A program made the translations under genes and the position numbers. From Trema orientale (taxonomy: Eukaryota; Streptophyta; Magnoliopsida; Rosales; Cannabaceae), in NCBI GenBank assembly GCA_002914845.1, contig JXTC01000094.1:254921-318920 (forward strand): a stretch of 64,000 bases of DNA, written 5' to 3'. The notes below the pieces were generated by a model. It was not told the origin of the DNA. It saw only the letters and a list, made by a program, of their open reading frames with translations, and searched no databases. Every line of letters begins with the position of its first letter. Within the stretch, counting starts at the first letter, position 1. Below are positions 36,853 to 48,820 of this stretch, piece after piece.

Positions 36853-37865
36853 ACCTCAAGGGGCTTATGTGGAATAATTTCGGGTCAGACTTTTAATAAT
36901 AATGGGAATCTTACTAAATTAGTTTTTAATTAAAATCAATTTAAAATAATGAGAACTTACCTTGAGTAGTGTCTTTTTCCTGTTTAGAACATTTGACATT
37001 TTCTCAAAATTGTAATTAGTAATAAATCATGTGTAACCCAAGGGTCCCACCACATAATTTGAGGAGGCGGTGTTGGAGGATTTGGATGAGCCACTTAATG
37101 ATAGTAAATTTTATTAAATTAGTGTATAACTATGAAAATCAATTCAAGACAATCAAAATTTATATGTTGTTATCCCGATTGGATACATAACATTGTTATA
37201 ATAAGGAGTGTTAAGACTACTCTTTTTCACTTTTTAGTTTTACTGTTTGACATGTAAATTCTAGTAAAATATCTCATATCACATTATAGTAATAATTATA
37301 AAGCATAGTGAATTTTACATATCAAATACTGAGACAAAAGAGTGGGGAAAAAGTGGATAAAGGATTTAGCATTCCTCTTACTATAGAATACAACTTATTA
37401 CACTAAATTGTTGTATTTTGAATCTAGTAAATTTTTGGGAACAAGAATTTACACGAAAACCAATTAAATATCTCATATTAGATACACGAAAGGAAAATTA
37501 TTAAATATTATGAATTTGGAAAAAATAATTAAAAAAAAACAAGAAAGTAGGTTTACGGAAAAAAAAGAGCAAAAAAAAAAAAAGCCAAAAACAAAAGGAG
37601 GAACCTAATGTAAAGGGTAAAGATTAGAAAAAGAGTTAATATTAATAGCCCCTGAATTAAACTCATTGTACTAATTTAGCCTACAAACTTTCAACTTACA
37701 TAGTAACAGCTTCTAAATTATTTAATAGTTATAGCAATAACTTAATTTTTATAAAATATTAATTTTTTAACATAATATAGTCATGAACAAAGTATATAAT
37801 TAAGCATTATTTATTTATATGAGTCATAGTTAGCTTGTGAATGAATGACTCATATAAGTAAATAA
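36853..37865. repeat. Segmental duplication, copy 1 (about 1.0 kb)
   Basis: Begins with GGGGCTTATGTGGAATAATT and runs collinear with 38272-39490. Shared blocks include AAAATAATGAGAACTTACC, GTAGTGTCTTTTTCCT, ATGTTGTTATCCCGATTG, CTAAATTGTTGTATTTTGAA and CAAGAAAGTAGGTTTA. By eye the identity is roughly 80 percent. There is no coding signal. Confidence 0.85.
37203..37378. mobile_element. MITE of the GAGGAGTGTTAAG family, inside duplication copy 1
   Basis: Left end AAGGAGTGTTAAGACTACTC, right end, inverted, AGAGGAATGCTAAATCC. The interior has TAAATTCTAGTAAAATATCT. It has a positional counterpart at 38599-38773 in copy 2. Confidence 0.7.
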
Positions 37866-37867
37866 AA

Positions 37868-38030
37868 AGAGCACTGAGAATACTTCTTTTTTTTTTCCTC
37901 ATTACTTGATGTGTGAATGACTGAATTCTACTCTATATTATAATATTTTTAAAATTTGAAATGTGTTATTAGAATATGTCAAATATTGAGATTGAAAAGT
38001 AGAAAAGACAATAGTCTTAATACTGCTCTA
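37868..38030. mobile_element. MITE of the same family, degenerate
   Basis: Left end AGAGCACTGAGAATAC, right end, inverted, AGAGCAGTATTAAGAC. The interior carries TGTGTGAATGACTGAATTC and a ...TTGAGATTGAAAAGTAG block as in the other copies. Confidence 0.55.
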
Positions 38031-38047
38031 AAAAATTGTTTAAAAAT

Positions 38048-38218
38048 AGAAAATGCTAAGACCACATTATTTTCCACTTCTCAGTTTCGTTGCTTCACAT
38101 ATGAACTCTAGTAAAATATCTCATAATTTAAAAAAAAATAACAAAATGCAGTGAAATGAAACTCACATAACAAGCAGTGAGACAGAAAAATGAAAAAAAA
38201 AATATTTTAGCACTCCTC
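38048..38218. mobile_element. MITE of the same family
   Basis: Left AAAATGCTAAGACCACATT, right, inverted, GAGGAGTGCTAAAATA. The interior has GAACTCTAGTAAAATATCTC and GCAGTGAGACAGAAAAATG. Confidence 0.7.
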
Positions 38219-38271
38219 AAATTATTTTCTCAAAATTGTAATCAATAATAAATATTGTATAACTTGAGACA

Positions 38272-39490
38272 CCCAAATGGCTTATGTGGAATAATTTGGG
38301 GTCAGACACTGAATAGTAATGAGATTCTTACTAAATTAGTTTGTAATCAAATTCAATTTAAAATAATGAAAACTTACCCCGAGTAGTGTCTTTTTCCTAT
38401 TTGGAATATTTTTTCTCGAAATTGAAATTGGTAATTAATCATGTATTAACCCAACAAGCCACATACTTTTAGGAGATGGTGTGGGAGGATTTGGGATGAG
38501 CCCTTTAATGATAATAAATTTGATAATCATAAAAATCAATCAAAACAGTCAAAATATACATGTTGTTATCCCGATTGAATACCGAATATTGTTATAATGA
38601 GGAGTATTAGAACTACTCCTTTTTTTTCACTTTTTAGTTTCATCATTTGATATATATAAACTCTAATAAAATGTCTCACATTAAAATAGTATTATAAGAC
38701 GTAGACATAATGAATTTCATACATCAAACATTAAGAGTGGGGAAAAAATGGATAAAGAATTTAGCATTCCTCTTGCTATAGAATAAACAAACAAAACTTA
38801 TTATACTAAATTGTTGTATTTTGAAGTTAGTACATTTTTGGGGACAATAATTTGCATAAAAACTAATTGAATATCTCATATTATAATAATATCACAAAAT
38901 ATAGTTAATTTCACATGTCAAACATTCAGACACAAGAGTTGAAAAATAGTAAATTTAGTATTCCTCCTGTTATAATGAAAACATACAAATCTTATTATAC
39001 TAGTTGTTATATATTGAAGCCAGAAAACTTTTTTATAAAAACTATTGAGAATAGTATATATGAAATAAAGATTAGATACAAGAAAGAAAAATTAGTAGAG
39101 AGTGCCAATTTGGAAAAATAATTATAAAAAAGGCAAGAAAGTAGGTTTAAAGAAAACAAAAAGGGGGGAAAAAAAAAGCAAAAGGCAAAAAACAAAAGGA
39201 GAAACCTAATGCAAAGGCTAAAAATTAAGTGGGATTAGAAAAAGTGGTTAATCATAGTAATGGCTCCTGAATTATGCTCACTATACTGATTTAGCCCTTG
39301 ATTATTCAACTTACATCATAATGGCCCCCTGAATTATACAATTATTATAGCTGGTCTATTTGTCATAAATTGTTAGTTTTTAAACAGAAAATAGTCACAG
39401 ACAAAGCGTATAATTGGGTATTATTTACTTCTATAAGTCAGAATCTCATTCTCAGTCATAGTTATTATATGATTTGCACATGACTCATTT
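38272..39490. repeat. Segmental duplication, copy 2 (about 1.2 kb)
   Basis: Collinear with 36853-37865 but longer, because of an extra partial MITE-like repeat at about 38870-38970 (ATATCTCATATTATAATAAT and a CATTCAGACACAAGAG-type block). Two MITEs (37868-38218) lie between the copies. Confidence 0.83.
38599..38773. mobile_element. MITE of the GAGGAGTGTTAAG family, inside duplication copy 2
   Basis: Left GAGGAGTATTAGAACTACTC, right, inverted, AAGAGGAATGCTAAATTC. It sits at the same place in copy 2 as 37203-37378 in copy 1, so it was there before the duplication. Confidence 0.7.
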
Positions 39491-40237
39491 CTGTTAGAAC
39501 TTTAACAGTTTATGGAAAAAAATAATGGTCATTGTTACAATAATTGTATAAGTCTTTGTAATGTACTGTGTAAGCTAAAAATTCGGATACTCATTCTGAC
39601 TACAGTTACTAAACTGTGAACTTTGTAATTACTTATTTATGTTAAATATTTAACAATTTGTAACAAAAGAGTCATTTTTACAACAATTATATAATTTAGG
39701 AGTCATTACTATATAAATTAAAAATTTTAGTGGCCAAAATAGTATAACAGATATAATTCAGAGGACTATTAATATTATTAACCCCGTTGATGGTCAAAAA
39801 TGAAATAAGACCAAGAACAAGCCTAAAGACTTCTAATGTGTATTGTGTCCTTATGGGCACAAGCCCAAATATTAACGAGCATGAGATTGAGCATCACATA
39901 TATGCTATTATATTAAAGGACATGAGCCTATACGCTTAGACCAAGCAATTATTCAAGATCGTTTCATGCTAAATAAACTCATGCTACATGCAAATCCATG
40001 CAACATAAGCTAGTGCTTCATGCAATATACTTTTATGTCATGCTATGAAAATTAAGTACAAAGAGACATTATTTCATATGCATAACAATACACAATTCAT
40101 ACGATTATGCCATGTGCTAATCCATTCCACTAGTACAAATAATATTACATGTAATATACTCATGCAACATGCTAATATTCTTAAGCAATGTGTCAGGTTA
40201 AAGAAAAGCTAAATATACAATATAATATATTCAAATA
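39491..40237. other. Intergenic DNA, CATGC-rich stretch
   Basis: No gene. From about 39960 to 40200 the word CATGC/CATGCT recurs many times in AT-rich sequence. Confidence 0.45.
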
Positions 40238-40562
40238 GGGATTATTGTAAAAAAATATCCTCATGTTTGGATGTTCCGTAATTTAAATCCTGAAGTTTAG
40301 ATTCTGCAAAATAATAACCTAAGATTACGAATTTCTGAAAATTAATACCTTGTGTTGATTTTTAACTGATAAAATACAATAATATCCTCAAAATTAAGAT
40401 GAATAATATGAATTAATCTAGTTTTAATTGGGGATATTATTATTTTTTCATTTTTGAAATTAGTTAAAAAATCTGTCCATAGTATTAATTTTCATAAATT
40501 CTTAATCTCAGGGTATTATTTTGCAGAGTCCAAACTTCAGGGTATTTTTTTACAATTATCCC
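40238..40562. mobile_element. Non-autonomous MULE with long inverted repeats (325 bp)
   Basis: Ends GGGATTATTGTAAAAAAATA and, inverted, GGGATAATTGTAAAAAAATA; similarity continues inward for over 100 bp on each side (CTGAAGTTTRGAYTCTGCAAA, GAATTTCTGAAAATTAATAC). TATTCAAATA occurs on both sides (40228-40237 and 40563-40572), a perfect 10-bp target duplication. No coding sequence. Confidence 0.88.
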
Positions 40563-40572
40563 TATTCAAATA

Positions 40573-41172
40573 TGTAAAACACTATCTTTTTTTCTTCATA
40601 CATGCAATATTAAATATACATATATGCATATACATATGCATCCATACCTATAAAGTGGATCCAAGAGACATATACAGGGTTTCATAAGTAGGTTGTGAAG
40701 TATAAGGTACAATGTATGGTGTTTTACTATTAATAATTTAATTATAAGAAGTATGAGCTTACGTTAGGTGCATGTTCCAAATTAAATTATTGAATGGTAC
40801 AAAAGTTCCCATAAACCCAAAAAAGCTCAAACCATATGTCCAAGCCTAATTAGAGAAAGCCTAAATATTCGATCAGCAGTTGTCCTAAAAGCAGGTTAAG
40901 CAAGTCTAAAATGAGTCAAATGTACATGTAGCATTAGAATGCCATATGTTATACCAACTCTTTAATTTTATTGCTGACCAAGTAGGAAAGATGCTCTACT
41001 TCATGCCATATTTATTAGTTATGTACCAGCATGATTGATAGGTCATTTTCACTTTGTCATTCTCAACTTTAGAGAACTGTAGGGAGCCAAAAGAATAATG
41101 GACATTACTTGAATGAGAGATTCTTAGTTCTATGTTGTTTCAAGGAATTAATATCTTTTTGAGTGATTTATA
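40573..41172. other. Intergenic DNA
   Basis: No gene or element recognised in this stretch. Confidence 0.5.
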
Positions 41173-41180
41173 TTTTGCAT

Positions 41181-41872
41181 TAAGGGTGAGCAGTTTTCCA
41201 CTTAATTACCCAAATCGAATCAACTTGCGCAGTGCAGTATGGTTATTTTAATTCGTGGTGTGGTTTGAAGTCTAGTGTTTCTCTACCACTGTGGTGTGGT
41301 GTGGAATACAGATTAAGTTTTTTATTTCCACTATTAAATACACTGCATATACATTGTATATTTAATTTAAAAAATATTCTTATAGACTAAGTTCTAATAT
41401 ATTCTAAAATTCTTGGACAGAGTCAAACGAATGAGGACTTACAATAATCTTGTTTGAAAGGACGTTTAAATTTTTAAATTTTAGACATTTGTATTCTACT
41501 TCATTTAGATTGGGTTGCACATTATTAAGATGTTACTTTTTAAATGATTTTATTTTAAAAATTATAACTTTTTGAATGTTGTTTCATAAATTTAGCATAT
41601 TATTAAGATGTTACTTTTTAAATGATTTTATTTTAATAATTATAACTTTTTTAATGTTGTTTCATACATTTGGCCCAAATTAGTTAATGCCCCATATTAA
41701 GGGCCCAAACCGCATAAACCGCACTGTACCAAATCACATAGAGCAGTGTGATTTAGTGTGGTTAATATTTTTTTTTTAACTGCAGTGATTAAGATTTTCT
41801 TCTGCTGCACTTTGCAATTTAGTTAAAAATTTTCATATACTACCGCCCAAAATCATACCGTGCTCACCCCTA
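41181..41872. mobile_element. Non-autonomous hAT element (692 bp)
   Basis: Ends TAAGGGTGAGCA and, inverted, TAGGGGTGAGCA. Flanks TTTTGCAT (41173-41180) and CTTTGCAT (41873-41880) give an 8-bp duplication with one mismatch. Subterminal GTGGTGTGG / CCGCACTGTACC words resemble hAT subterminal repeats. An internal tandem pair with a period of about 80 bp (ATTATTAAGATGTTACTTTT...) lies at about 41520-41675. No transposase. Confidence 0.86.
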
Positions 41873-42185
41873 CTTTGCATTACTCTAGAAAACTATATTC
41901 TCCCTCTCCACAACTTTTTCCTCCTAATTTATAGCCCACTATGCTAGGATTTTTGTATTTTTTTATTCTATTAATCTTTCTATTTGTACGAAGGACTTTG
42001 TTCTCACAGATTTATTTGCATTTGATTTTGTTCTACCAAATTATAAATCTGCCTTGTTTATTTTATTATACTTTCTTAGTTTTTGTATAATTTTATTTAT
42101 GAACCAAATTTAGAAGAATTTCAAAACATCAATGTTGCATTGCTCATGAATATAGAGTATTTGAGCTTGGTACTATATTTCGAGA

Positions 42186-42722
42186 GGATTAATGGCACAA
42201 ATGATCCATGAATTATCCAACTTGTGGTAATTTAGTCCTCGAAGTTTTAATTGTAGCAATTTAGCCCCTGAACTTCTTGATTTGTAATAATTTAGTCCTT
42301 AAATTGTCTAAATTATAATTTGGTATTAAACTTTTAACCAACAATACACGTGTTGGCATCTGAAAAATGTATTTGAAAGGTAATTTGGGAATTTCAAGTA
42401 TAAAAATAAATAATTACATGAAATTTTTTTCTAAATTTACAGCTTCGAGAACCCTAAAAATTGCAAATAATACATTTTAATTTCTTTATCTCCAAATCCT
42501 TTTATTTAGTATATTTTCCTTTAAATACACTTTAACATGTTATAACGTACTCCTCATGTGTATTATTTGGTTAGAAATTTAATAGAATATTACAATTCAA
42601 ACAGTCTAGGGGCCAAATTGCATTAAATCGAAAAGTTCAGTGGCTTAATTATCATAATTAAAACTTTGAGCACCAAATCGCCATAAGTTGGATAGTACAG
42701 GGACCATTTGTACCATAAATCC
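42186..42722. mobile_element. Non-autonomous MULE with about 110-bp inverted repeats (537 bp)
   Basis: Ends GGATTAATGGCACAAATGAT and, inverted, GGATTTATGGTACAAATGGT, continuing in register through TATCCAACTTNTGG and AATTTAGTCC/GATTTGGTGC. TATTTCGAGA is repeated perfectly at 42176-42185 and 42723-42732. The middle is AT-rich and non-coding. Confidence 0.9.
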
Positions 42723-42756
42723 TATTTCGAGATGACAAAGATGAAACTCTTGTTTG

Positions 42757-42890
42757 TTTGGTCTTTTGATCATTTAGCAATATAATTAATTGCTATTTAT
42801 GACTATATGGATATTGTAGTTTCTTTGGTCTTTTGATCATTTAGCAATATAATTAATTACTATTTATGACTATATGGATCTTGTAGTGAC
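42757..42890. repeat. Tandem pair of a 67-bp unit
   Basis: TTTGGTCTTTTGATCATTTA starts at 42757 and again at 42824, followed in both by GCAATATAATTAATT and GACTATATGGAT with two or three differences. The near identity suggests a recent event. Confidence 0.88.
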
Positions 42891-42986
42891 TTTGGGGTTT
42901 ACTCATATGATAGAAAGTGATTTTAAGATTGTTGTGAGCATATTTCAATCCATTGGTGCTATATTTTGTTGTTATCAATTATTTAA

Positions 42987-43371
42987 GGGTTTCTATCACT
43001 TTTACATATAAAAAACTAAAAGAATTATAAAAATATGGAACTCAGGCTTTTTTTAAATTTTCGTACAGTTTTTATTAGAAAAATATCACTTTTTAAAAAG
43101 TATTTAGAAAAATACTATTTTTAAAAATAGTTACTGATTACCGGTTTCTGAAAACTCGTTACTGGTTATTAGTTACCAGTTATAAATACCTTTGGTTACT
43201 AGTTAAAACTGGTTACCAGAAACTAGTTACTATTTTTAAAAATGATATTTTTCTAAATAGTTTTTAAAAAATAATATTTATCTAATAAAAACCGCACCGC
43301 ACCTTAAAAAAACTTAAACTACCGTATTTTTCAAATTTTTTCTAACTTACCGTATAATGTCTAATTTCCTC
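42987..43371 (-). mobile_element. Non-autonomous MULE, GGTTAC-core family, copy 2
   Basis: Plus-strand ends GGGTTTCTATCAC (left) and CTAATTTCCTC (right). ATTATTTAA flanks it at 42978-42986 and 43372-43380, a perfect 9-bp duplication. The core contains GTTACTGGTTATTAGTTACC and GGTTACTAGTT. Orientation is opposite to copy 1 at 24621-25033. Confidence 0.87.
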
Positions 43372-43462
43372 ATTATTTAAAAATGAAATAGAGATAACTT
43401 ATTTTTCATATCAGGAATGAACTAGCCCATTGGCCCCATATGCTTGCTAAGCATAGTCTTTT

Positions 43463-43851
43463 GGGCTTCTTACAAAATTCTAAGCCCAAAGTATTAAAAA
43501 TTGAAAAATCTTGAATAACCTGAATTTCTTGAAAAATCCCGTTTTGATTTAGAAAAAATCACTTTTTAAAAGTTATTCGAAAAATATTATTTTAAATATC
43601 TATTTAGAAAAATACCATTTTTTTACAACTTGGTATTTTTCAATAGTATTCTAGGTAACAAGTTTGGTTAATTACCAGGGATAACTTGATTGGTTACTTT
43701 AAGTATCTCATCAATTAATAAAAAATTGTATTCTTTTAAATACTTTTAAAAGTGGTATTTTTCTAATTAAAATATAGAATTTTTCAAACAATTTCAAAGC
43801 CAAGATTTTTCAATGTTTTTGAAAAATTATCATAAAAAATCAAATTTCCTC
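43463..43851 (-). mobile_element. Non-autonomous MULE, GGTTAC-core family, copy 3 (diverged)
   Basis: Ends GGGCTTCTTACAAAATTC and CAAATTTCCTC, matching the terminal pattern of copy 2. TAGTCTTTT occurs at 43454-43462 and 43852-43860, a perfect 9-bp duplication. The core has GGTAACAAGTTTGG and GATTGGTTAC, with TTTTTCTAAAT-type inverted blocks on both sides. Confidence 0.83.
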
Positions 43852-43860
43852 TAGTCTTTT

Positions 43861-44484
43861 CTATGATATTTTGTTCTATAACAGGAAAATCCCTAGTTGC
43901 ATTGCTGGTATTATGGCACATTCCATTTTTTCTCTAAGAAAATAGACACGCTATCCGTATCATTTAAACTAAAAAGCAAATCTAATTAAATTTCTTTCTT
44001 CTTTTCTTCTTTTTAATCGATAGAAATAAATATTTTAAAATAATGAATAAGTTTGGAATTCCCTTTAATGTGAAAGATATTTTAGAAAATTTCATTATCC
44101 ACATAAATCAATTTCACGTAACAAGCAGTTACATAAAAATTTGCATTGTGGTTTGCGGATCTATAATGATCAAAAAATAGAAATACTATATATTTATCAC
44201 TTAAACAAACAAAACAAATTTAGATTTGTTTGTTTTAATAATCCATGGTTCTATGAAGATAGATGTTCTCATAGATCTAAATCCGTTAAGATTTTTTCTC
44301 ACTAATTATCGATTTGTGTGGTTTCATTTTACGTTTTATTTTTATTCTAATAGATTTAAAATTTCTGCAATTCAGATATCAAACATGTACCTATTCCAAT
44401 GGAGATTTATTGCTATGAAAAATCCGTAACTATATTAGTCGAAAAGTCAAATCATGTGTCAGACATTTATTCAAAGAGCTGAAA
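43861..44484. other. Intergenic DNA
   Basis: No gene. The 67-codon frame at 44226-44429 has no recognisable family. Confidence 0.5.
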
Positions 44485-44574
44485 TGTAACGCCCAAGTCT
44501 TACATCGGGTTCTCGCTAGGATGTCCACATTCAATAGCCCACACAATCAAATTTTGTGGTGGACATTTATTCAA
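44485..44574. mobile_element. 5' fragment of the TGTAAC MITE, part of a small tandem duplication
   Basis: TGTAACGCCCAAGTCTTACA followed by TTCAATAGCCCACA matches the left part of the MITE at 47083-47364. The preceding GACATTTATTCAA (44462-44474) recurs at 44562-44574, so a unit of about 100 bp was duplicated; the large MULE then landed in the second unit. Confidence 0.7.
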
Positions 44575-47063
44575 GGAAAATTATATATTATACGAGTTTT
44601 AGTAAAAGAGTTACAAAAATACGGTGTACGAACTAAAAAACTCAAAAAATACGACCTCACTTATGTTTTATACGGACGCACGTCAGTTTTCTTCTTTCTT
44701 CTTTCTTTTTTTCTTTTTAAATTTTTGTTGTCACTGATAGCATATTGTCATGTTGACAGCCCCTAAAGTATTATTCTATTTATTTATTTTTAATTCTATG
44801 CTGAATATTTTTTTCTTTCTTTCTAACAGCTTTTTCTATTAATTTTTTTCTCTCTCTTTTGTCTTTTTCAATTATTTTTTTGTTTTTGTTTTTAAATTAA
44901 ATTGTTGAGGAAAGAATTAAACTTTTATGGCATAGAAATAAATTTTTGTAAAAAAATTTGGCACATTAATCTTTGAACAAAAATAAAAAAGGAGTGATTG
45001 TAGATATCTATTTAGGTTATTATTCTCAAAAAAATAGTGAAAAAGATAACCAAAGAGACTATCATAGGTATAGTAACAGTTTACCTACAATATCCAAAAA
45101 ATGTGAAGGATGATTGTACATTCTTTATTACCGAAAAAAAAAATTATCATATCTATCCTACCAGATTATTTTTAGTATCCAAAAGTTTTTTATTAAAAAA
45201 ACGAAAATAGAGCTTATCATAAGTTTTGTACCATGTAGGGTTCGAGAAACTTGAAAAAAAAATTACCATATGTATTTTATCTAGTTACTTACGGTATCCA
45301 TTAAAGTTGAAAAAATTGAAATATTTGGCTCACTATTGCAAAATTTGAAAAACAAAAAAAAAATTGTGAGGTTACCCATACGTATCACATCAGGTTACCA
45401 TTGGTATCGCAGCAGGTTACCTTAGATACTCTTAGTCATTCACTTACTTGACGATCAATCATTTAGTTATTGAATATCACTTAGTTAATTTTGGTCACTC
45501 ACTTGGATACCCATCGATCACCCACTTGATTACCAATAGAATCTCATTTGGTTACCAATGGTATCTCACTTAGTTACCAATAGTATTCGATCAAGTTACT
45601 TAGATGCATGTCATCGGTCACTCACTTGGTTACTGATGGTATCTTACTTGGTTACCGATCGTATTCTACCAAGTTACTTAGATACCCATCGGTTACCCAC
45701 TTGGTTACCGATAGTCTCTCACTTGGTTACTAACAGTATTCTATAAAGTTACTTGTAATCATGTCGGTCACCCACTTAGTTACTGATGATACCTCACTTA
45801 GTTATTGATGGTATCTCACTTAGTTACTAATAATATTCTGCCAAGTTACTTAGATACCCATCGGTTACCCACTTGGTTAATGATAGTCTCTCACTTGATT
45901 ACTAATAGTATCTCACTTGGTTACCAACAGTATTATACAAAGTTACCTTGAATCCCGTCAGTCATCTACTTGGTTACTGATGGTATCTCACTTGGTTACC
46001 AACAATATTACTCTATAAAGGTACTTGGAATCCCGTAGGTCACCCACTTAGTTACCGATAGTATCTCACTTGGTTAGTGATGGTATCTCACTTGGTTACC
46101 AACAGTATTCTACCAAGTTACTTGGATACCCTCAATCACCCACTTGGTTACTGAGTCTCTCACTTGCTTACTGATAGTATCTCACTTGGTTACTAACAAT
46201 ATTCTATAAAGTTACTTAGAATCCCATTGGTCACCCACTTAGTTATCAATAGTATCTCACTTGGTTACTAGTAGTATCTCACTTGGTTACAAATAATATT
46301 CTACCAAGTTACTTAGACCCACTTAGTTACCGATAGTACCTCATTTGGTTACCAACAGTATTCTACTAAGTTATATACGGTAGCTAGATAAATTGGAAGA
46401 GGAGTTAGTTGTTCTAAATTGTTAAAGAAAAAACTAAATAGGAAAATAAACTTATTACAAATATCCTATTAGGTCACCTCTAGTATCTGAAAAATATAAA
46501 TAGTTAGTCATTTTTTATTGATGAAATTTTTTTATCAAGAATTAATTTTTAATTTTAATAAAAAATGTGACATATATCATTTCATAAAATTATAAAAAAA
46601 TTAATTTTTAATTTTAATAAAAAATGTGACATATATCATTTCATAAAATTTTCGAAAGAATGTATATAGTATAATTAAATATTTTAATTTCCAATACCGT
46701 TAAATAAAACATATGTAGAATAAAATATTAATTTAGAATTAGAAAAGTCAAAATAGTGTGAAAACGAACAAGTACACAAAACACTTTTCAAAAAAAAAAA
46801 AAAACAAAAACGTTAATTTTTATTTATATATATCTTAAATAAATGACGTGACAGCAACATGTGCTGTCAAGTCGTGGCAGTCGTGCACAGCGCGTCCCAG
46901 CGGTTTTTTTTTTTTTAGCTCGCCTGAAGCAATCTAACGCATGTCAATCATATTTTGTTCGTATTTTTCCAAATTTTCTTCTCGTATGTCGTATTTTTTA
47001 ATATTTTTTTGGGTACCGTACTTTTAAAAGATGGACTTTTTCCCGTACTAATGTGAAAACCCC
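44575..47063. mobile_element. Large non-autonomous MULE carrying a GGTTAC array (2489 bp)
   Basis: Ends GGAAAATTATATATTATACG and, inverted, GGGGTTTTCACATTAGTACG, of the same type as the three short family members. The inner terminal parts share AAAAATACGG / AAAAAATACGAC words in inverted orientation. TTTATTCAA flanks it perfectly at 44566-44574 and 47064-47072. There is no transposase; the interior is a tandem array (45375-46390) with AT-rich spacers, including a tandem pair of about 57 bp near 46535-46650. Confidence 0.85.
45375..46390. repeat. Higher-order tandem array on a CACTTGGTTACC unit
   Basis: The basic unit is about 21-24 bp, approximately CACTTGGTTACYRATRGTAT. Units are grouped into blocks of about 120-160 bp that end with TATTCTACCAAGTTACTTAG and a CCCATCGGT-type variant, giving a higher-order structure. 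The 62-codon frame inside (45558-45746) is a by-product of the repeat. Confidence 0.9.
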
Positions 47064-47082
47064 TTTATTCAAAGAGCTGAAG

Positions 47083-47402
47083 TATAACGCCCCAAGTCCC
47101 ATATCGGGTTCTTGCTAAGGGGTCTACATTCAATAGCCCACATATAACCCCTATGGGCGTGGTCCATATTCACTACAATTCCGGCCCATTGCAGCCTTCC
47201 AAGGCCCACACAGGTATGGACTGGGTCGGTTTTGATACCAAATGTAACACAACTAGGCCTCACCTAAAAGTGCTGGCTTGAAGGTATTTTTGGGCTCATA
47301 GACTACCACTTAAATACCCACGATCTTCCCAAAGCATACTCAATGTGGGACCTGGGGTGTTACATGAAGAGTCAACTCAATGTGGGACCTGGGGTGTTAC
47401 AT
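47083..47402. mobile_element. MITE with TGTAAC...GTTACA inverted ends and duplicated 3' end
   Basis: Left end TATAACGCCCCAAGTCCCAT, right end, inverted, TGTAACACCCCAGGTCCCAC, so about 22-bp inverted repeats bound 47083-47364. The last 38 bp (GAAGAGTCAACTCAATGTGG...) are duplicated in tandem to 47402. Confidence 0.75.
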
Positions 47403-47661
47403 GAAGAGTCAACTCATGGATTGTGCTTATCTCTCTTGTAGAGTTGCTTGAGCCTCTTCAAGATCTTGTGCACATATTTTATCTTCATGTTGTCAGTAAG
47501 TCAAAATGGCTTTGACAATTACTTAGTGATGCAATTCGATATTTGTATGCTAAATGAAATGAATATCTATTTCTAAAATAATATTAATTGAACTTGGAAC
47601 TACAATTAATGTCAAACATATTTTGAAAATTAGGATAACTCAATAATAATAATAATAATAA

Positions 47662-48786
47662 TCTATATATATATATTAAGCCTGAAGCAAAGAGAGTCTA
47701 AAAACACTGATAACTTCTTTGATCACCATTCCATTTTTAAAATTTTTAGAAAATTCTAAATTTTTTCATGATATGATTGGTCCTATTATTATTTTTTCAT
47801 GCTATGATTAGTTGTAATATATATGTATTATATAATATTATATTTAATTTAATATTAATGATACCTTAAATTAAGTTTAGTTCATCGAACGTGATACATT
47901 CGTCTCATCAAAATAAATGTAAAAATAAATACATTATTTAATATTTTATAATATTATATTTAATTTAATATTAATTATATTTTATATTAAATTTAGTTCA
48001 TCAAACAAAAAGTTATGTAACATTCATCTCATCAAAATAAATGTAGAGACAAATACATTCTTTAATATTATAATACATTGAACCTAATTATAAATTAAGC
48101 TTAATATACGTAATATTAATGCCAACTCGCGCAAAGCGCAGTATAACGTCTAAAAAAAAAAAGGGAGTTGGATTATCGTTTTCGTTCAAGATGGAGGGAA
48201 GAAATTAGAAAATATTATATGGTTCCAATATAGATCTACTTTGATCCAAGTATTCATATATTTAGAAGAGAGGTATGCAAATATTTGGACCAAAGTTGGA
48301 ACAATATAAAATTTTTCAATTTCTTCCATCCGTTTTGAACCAAAATGATAACAAAACTCTTTTTTTCTTTTAAAAAAACAAAATAATAATTTCTCTTAAT
48401 TTCTAATTTTACCCCAAAGATGAGCACATTTTGGACAAGTGCCAATTAACAGCAGTATTGGACAGAAAAGATTAAAAGAAATTAATATGAAACAAAAATA
48501 TAAAAATAAGGACTTAAAAGCTAAAAATAAAAGAATAAGGACATAATCGTAAAAAAAAAACTAACAGAAATATCTTTTTTTTTTTCCTAACAGAACTAAT
48601 ATTAAGGGACTTCAAGGAGTTTTGCTCCAAAAAATTTGAGTTCAATGTTAATTTTATTAAACTGTTATGAGTTCAGTGGATTTTGTTATTAAAAAGCCTT
48701 TATCTTTTCCTGTTTCATAATTATTATCAAACAATTTGACATGTCTACTTATTTTTAAAATACTTTCACTATTATTCAGTAAATAC

Positions 48787-48820
<34 letters not shown>

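Noticed and set aside
42186..42722. LTR pair
   Set aside because: The repeats are inverted, not direct, and the 10-bp target duplication fits a Mutator-like element.
45375..46390. CRISPR-like regular repeats
   Set aside because: Repeats are diverged, directly adjacent without unique spacers of constant size, and sit inside a plant MULE; there are no cas genes and the sequence is eukaryotic.
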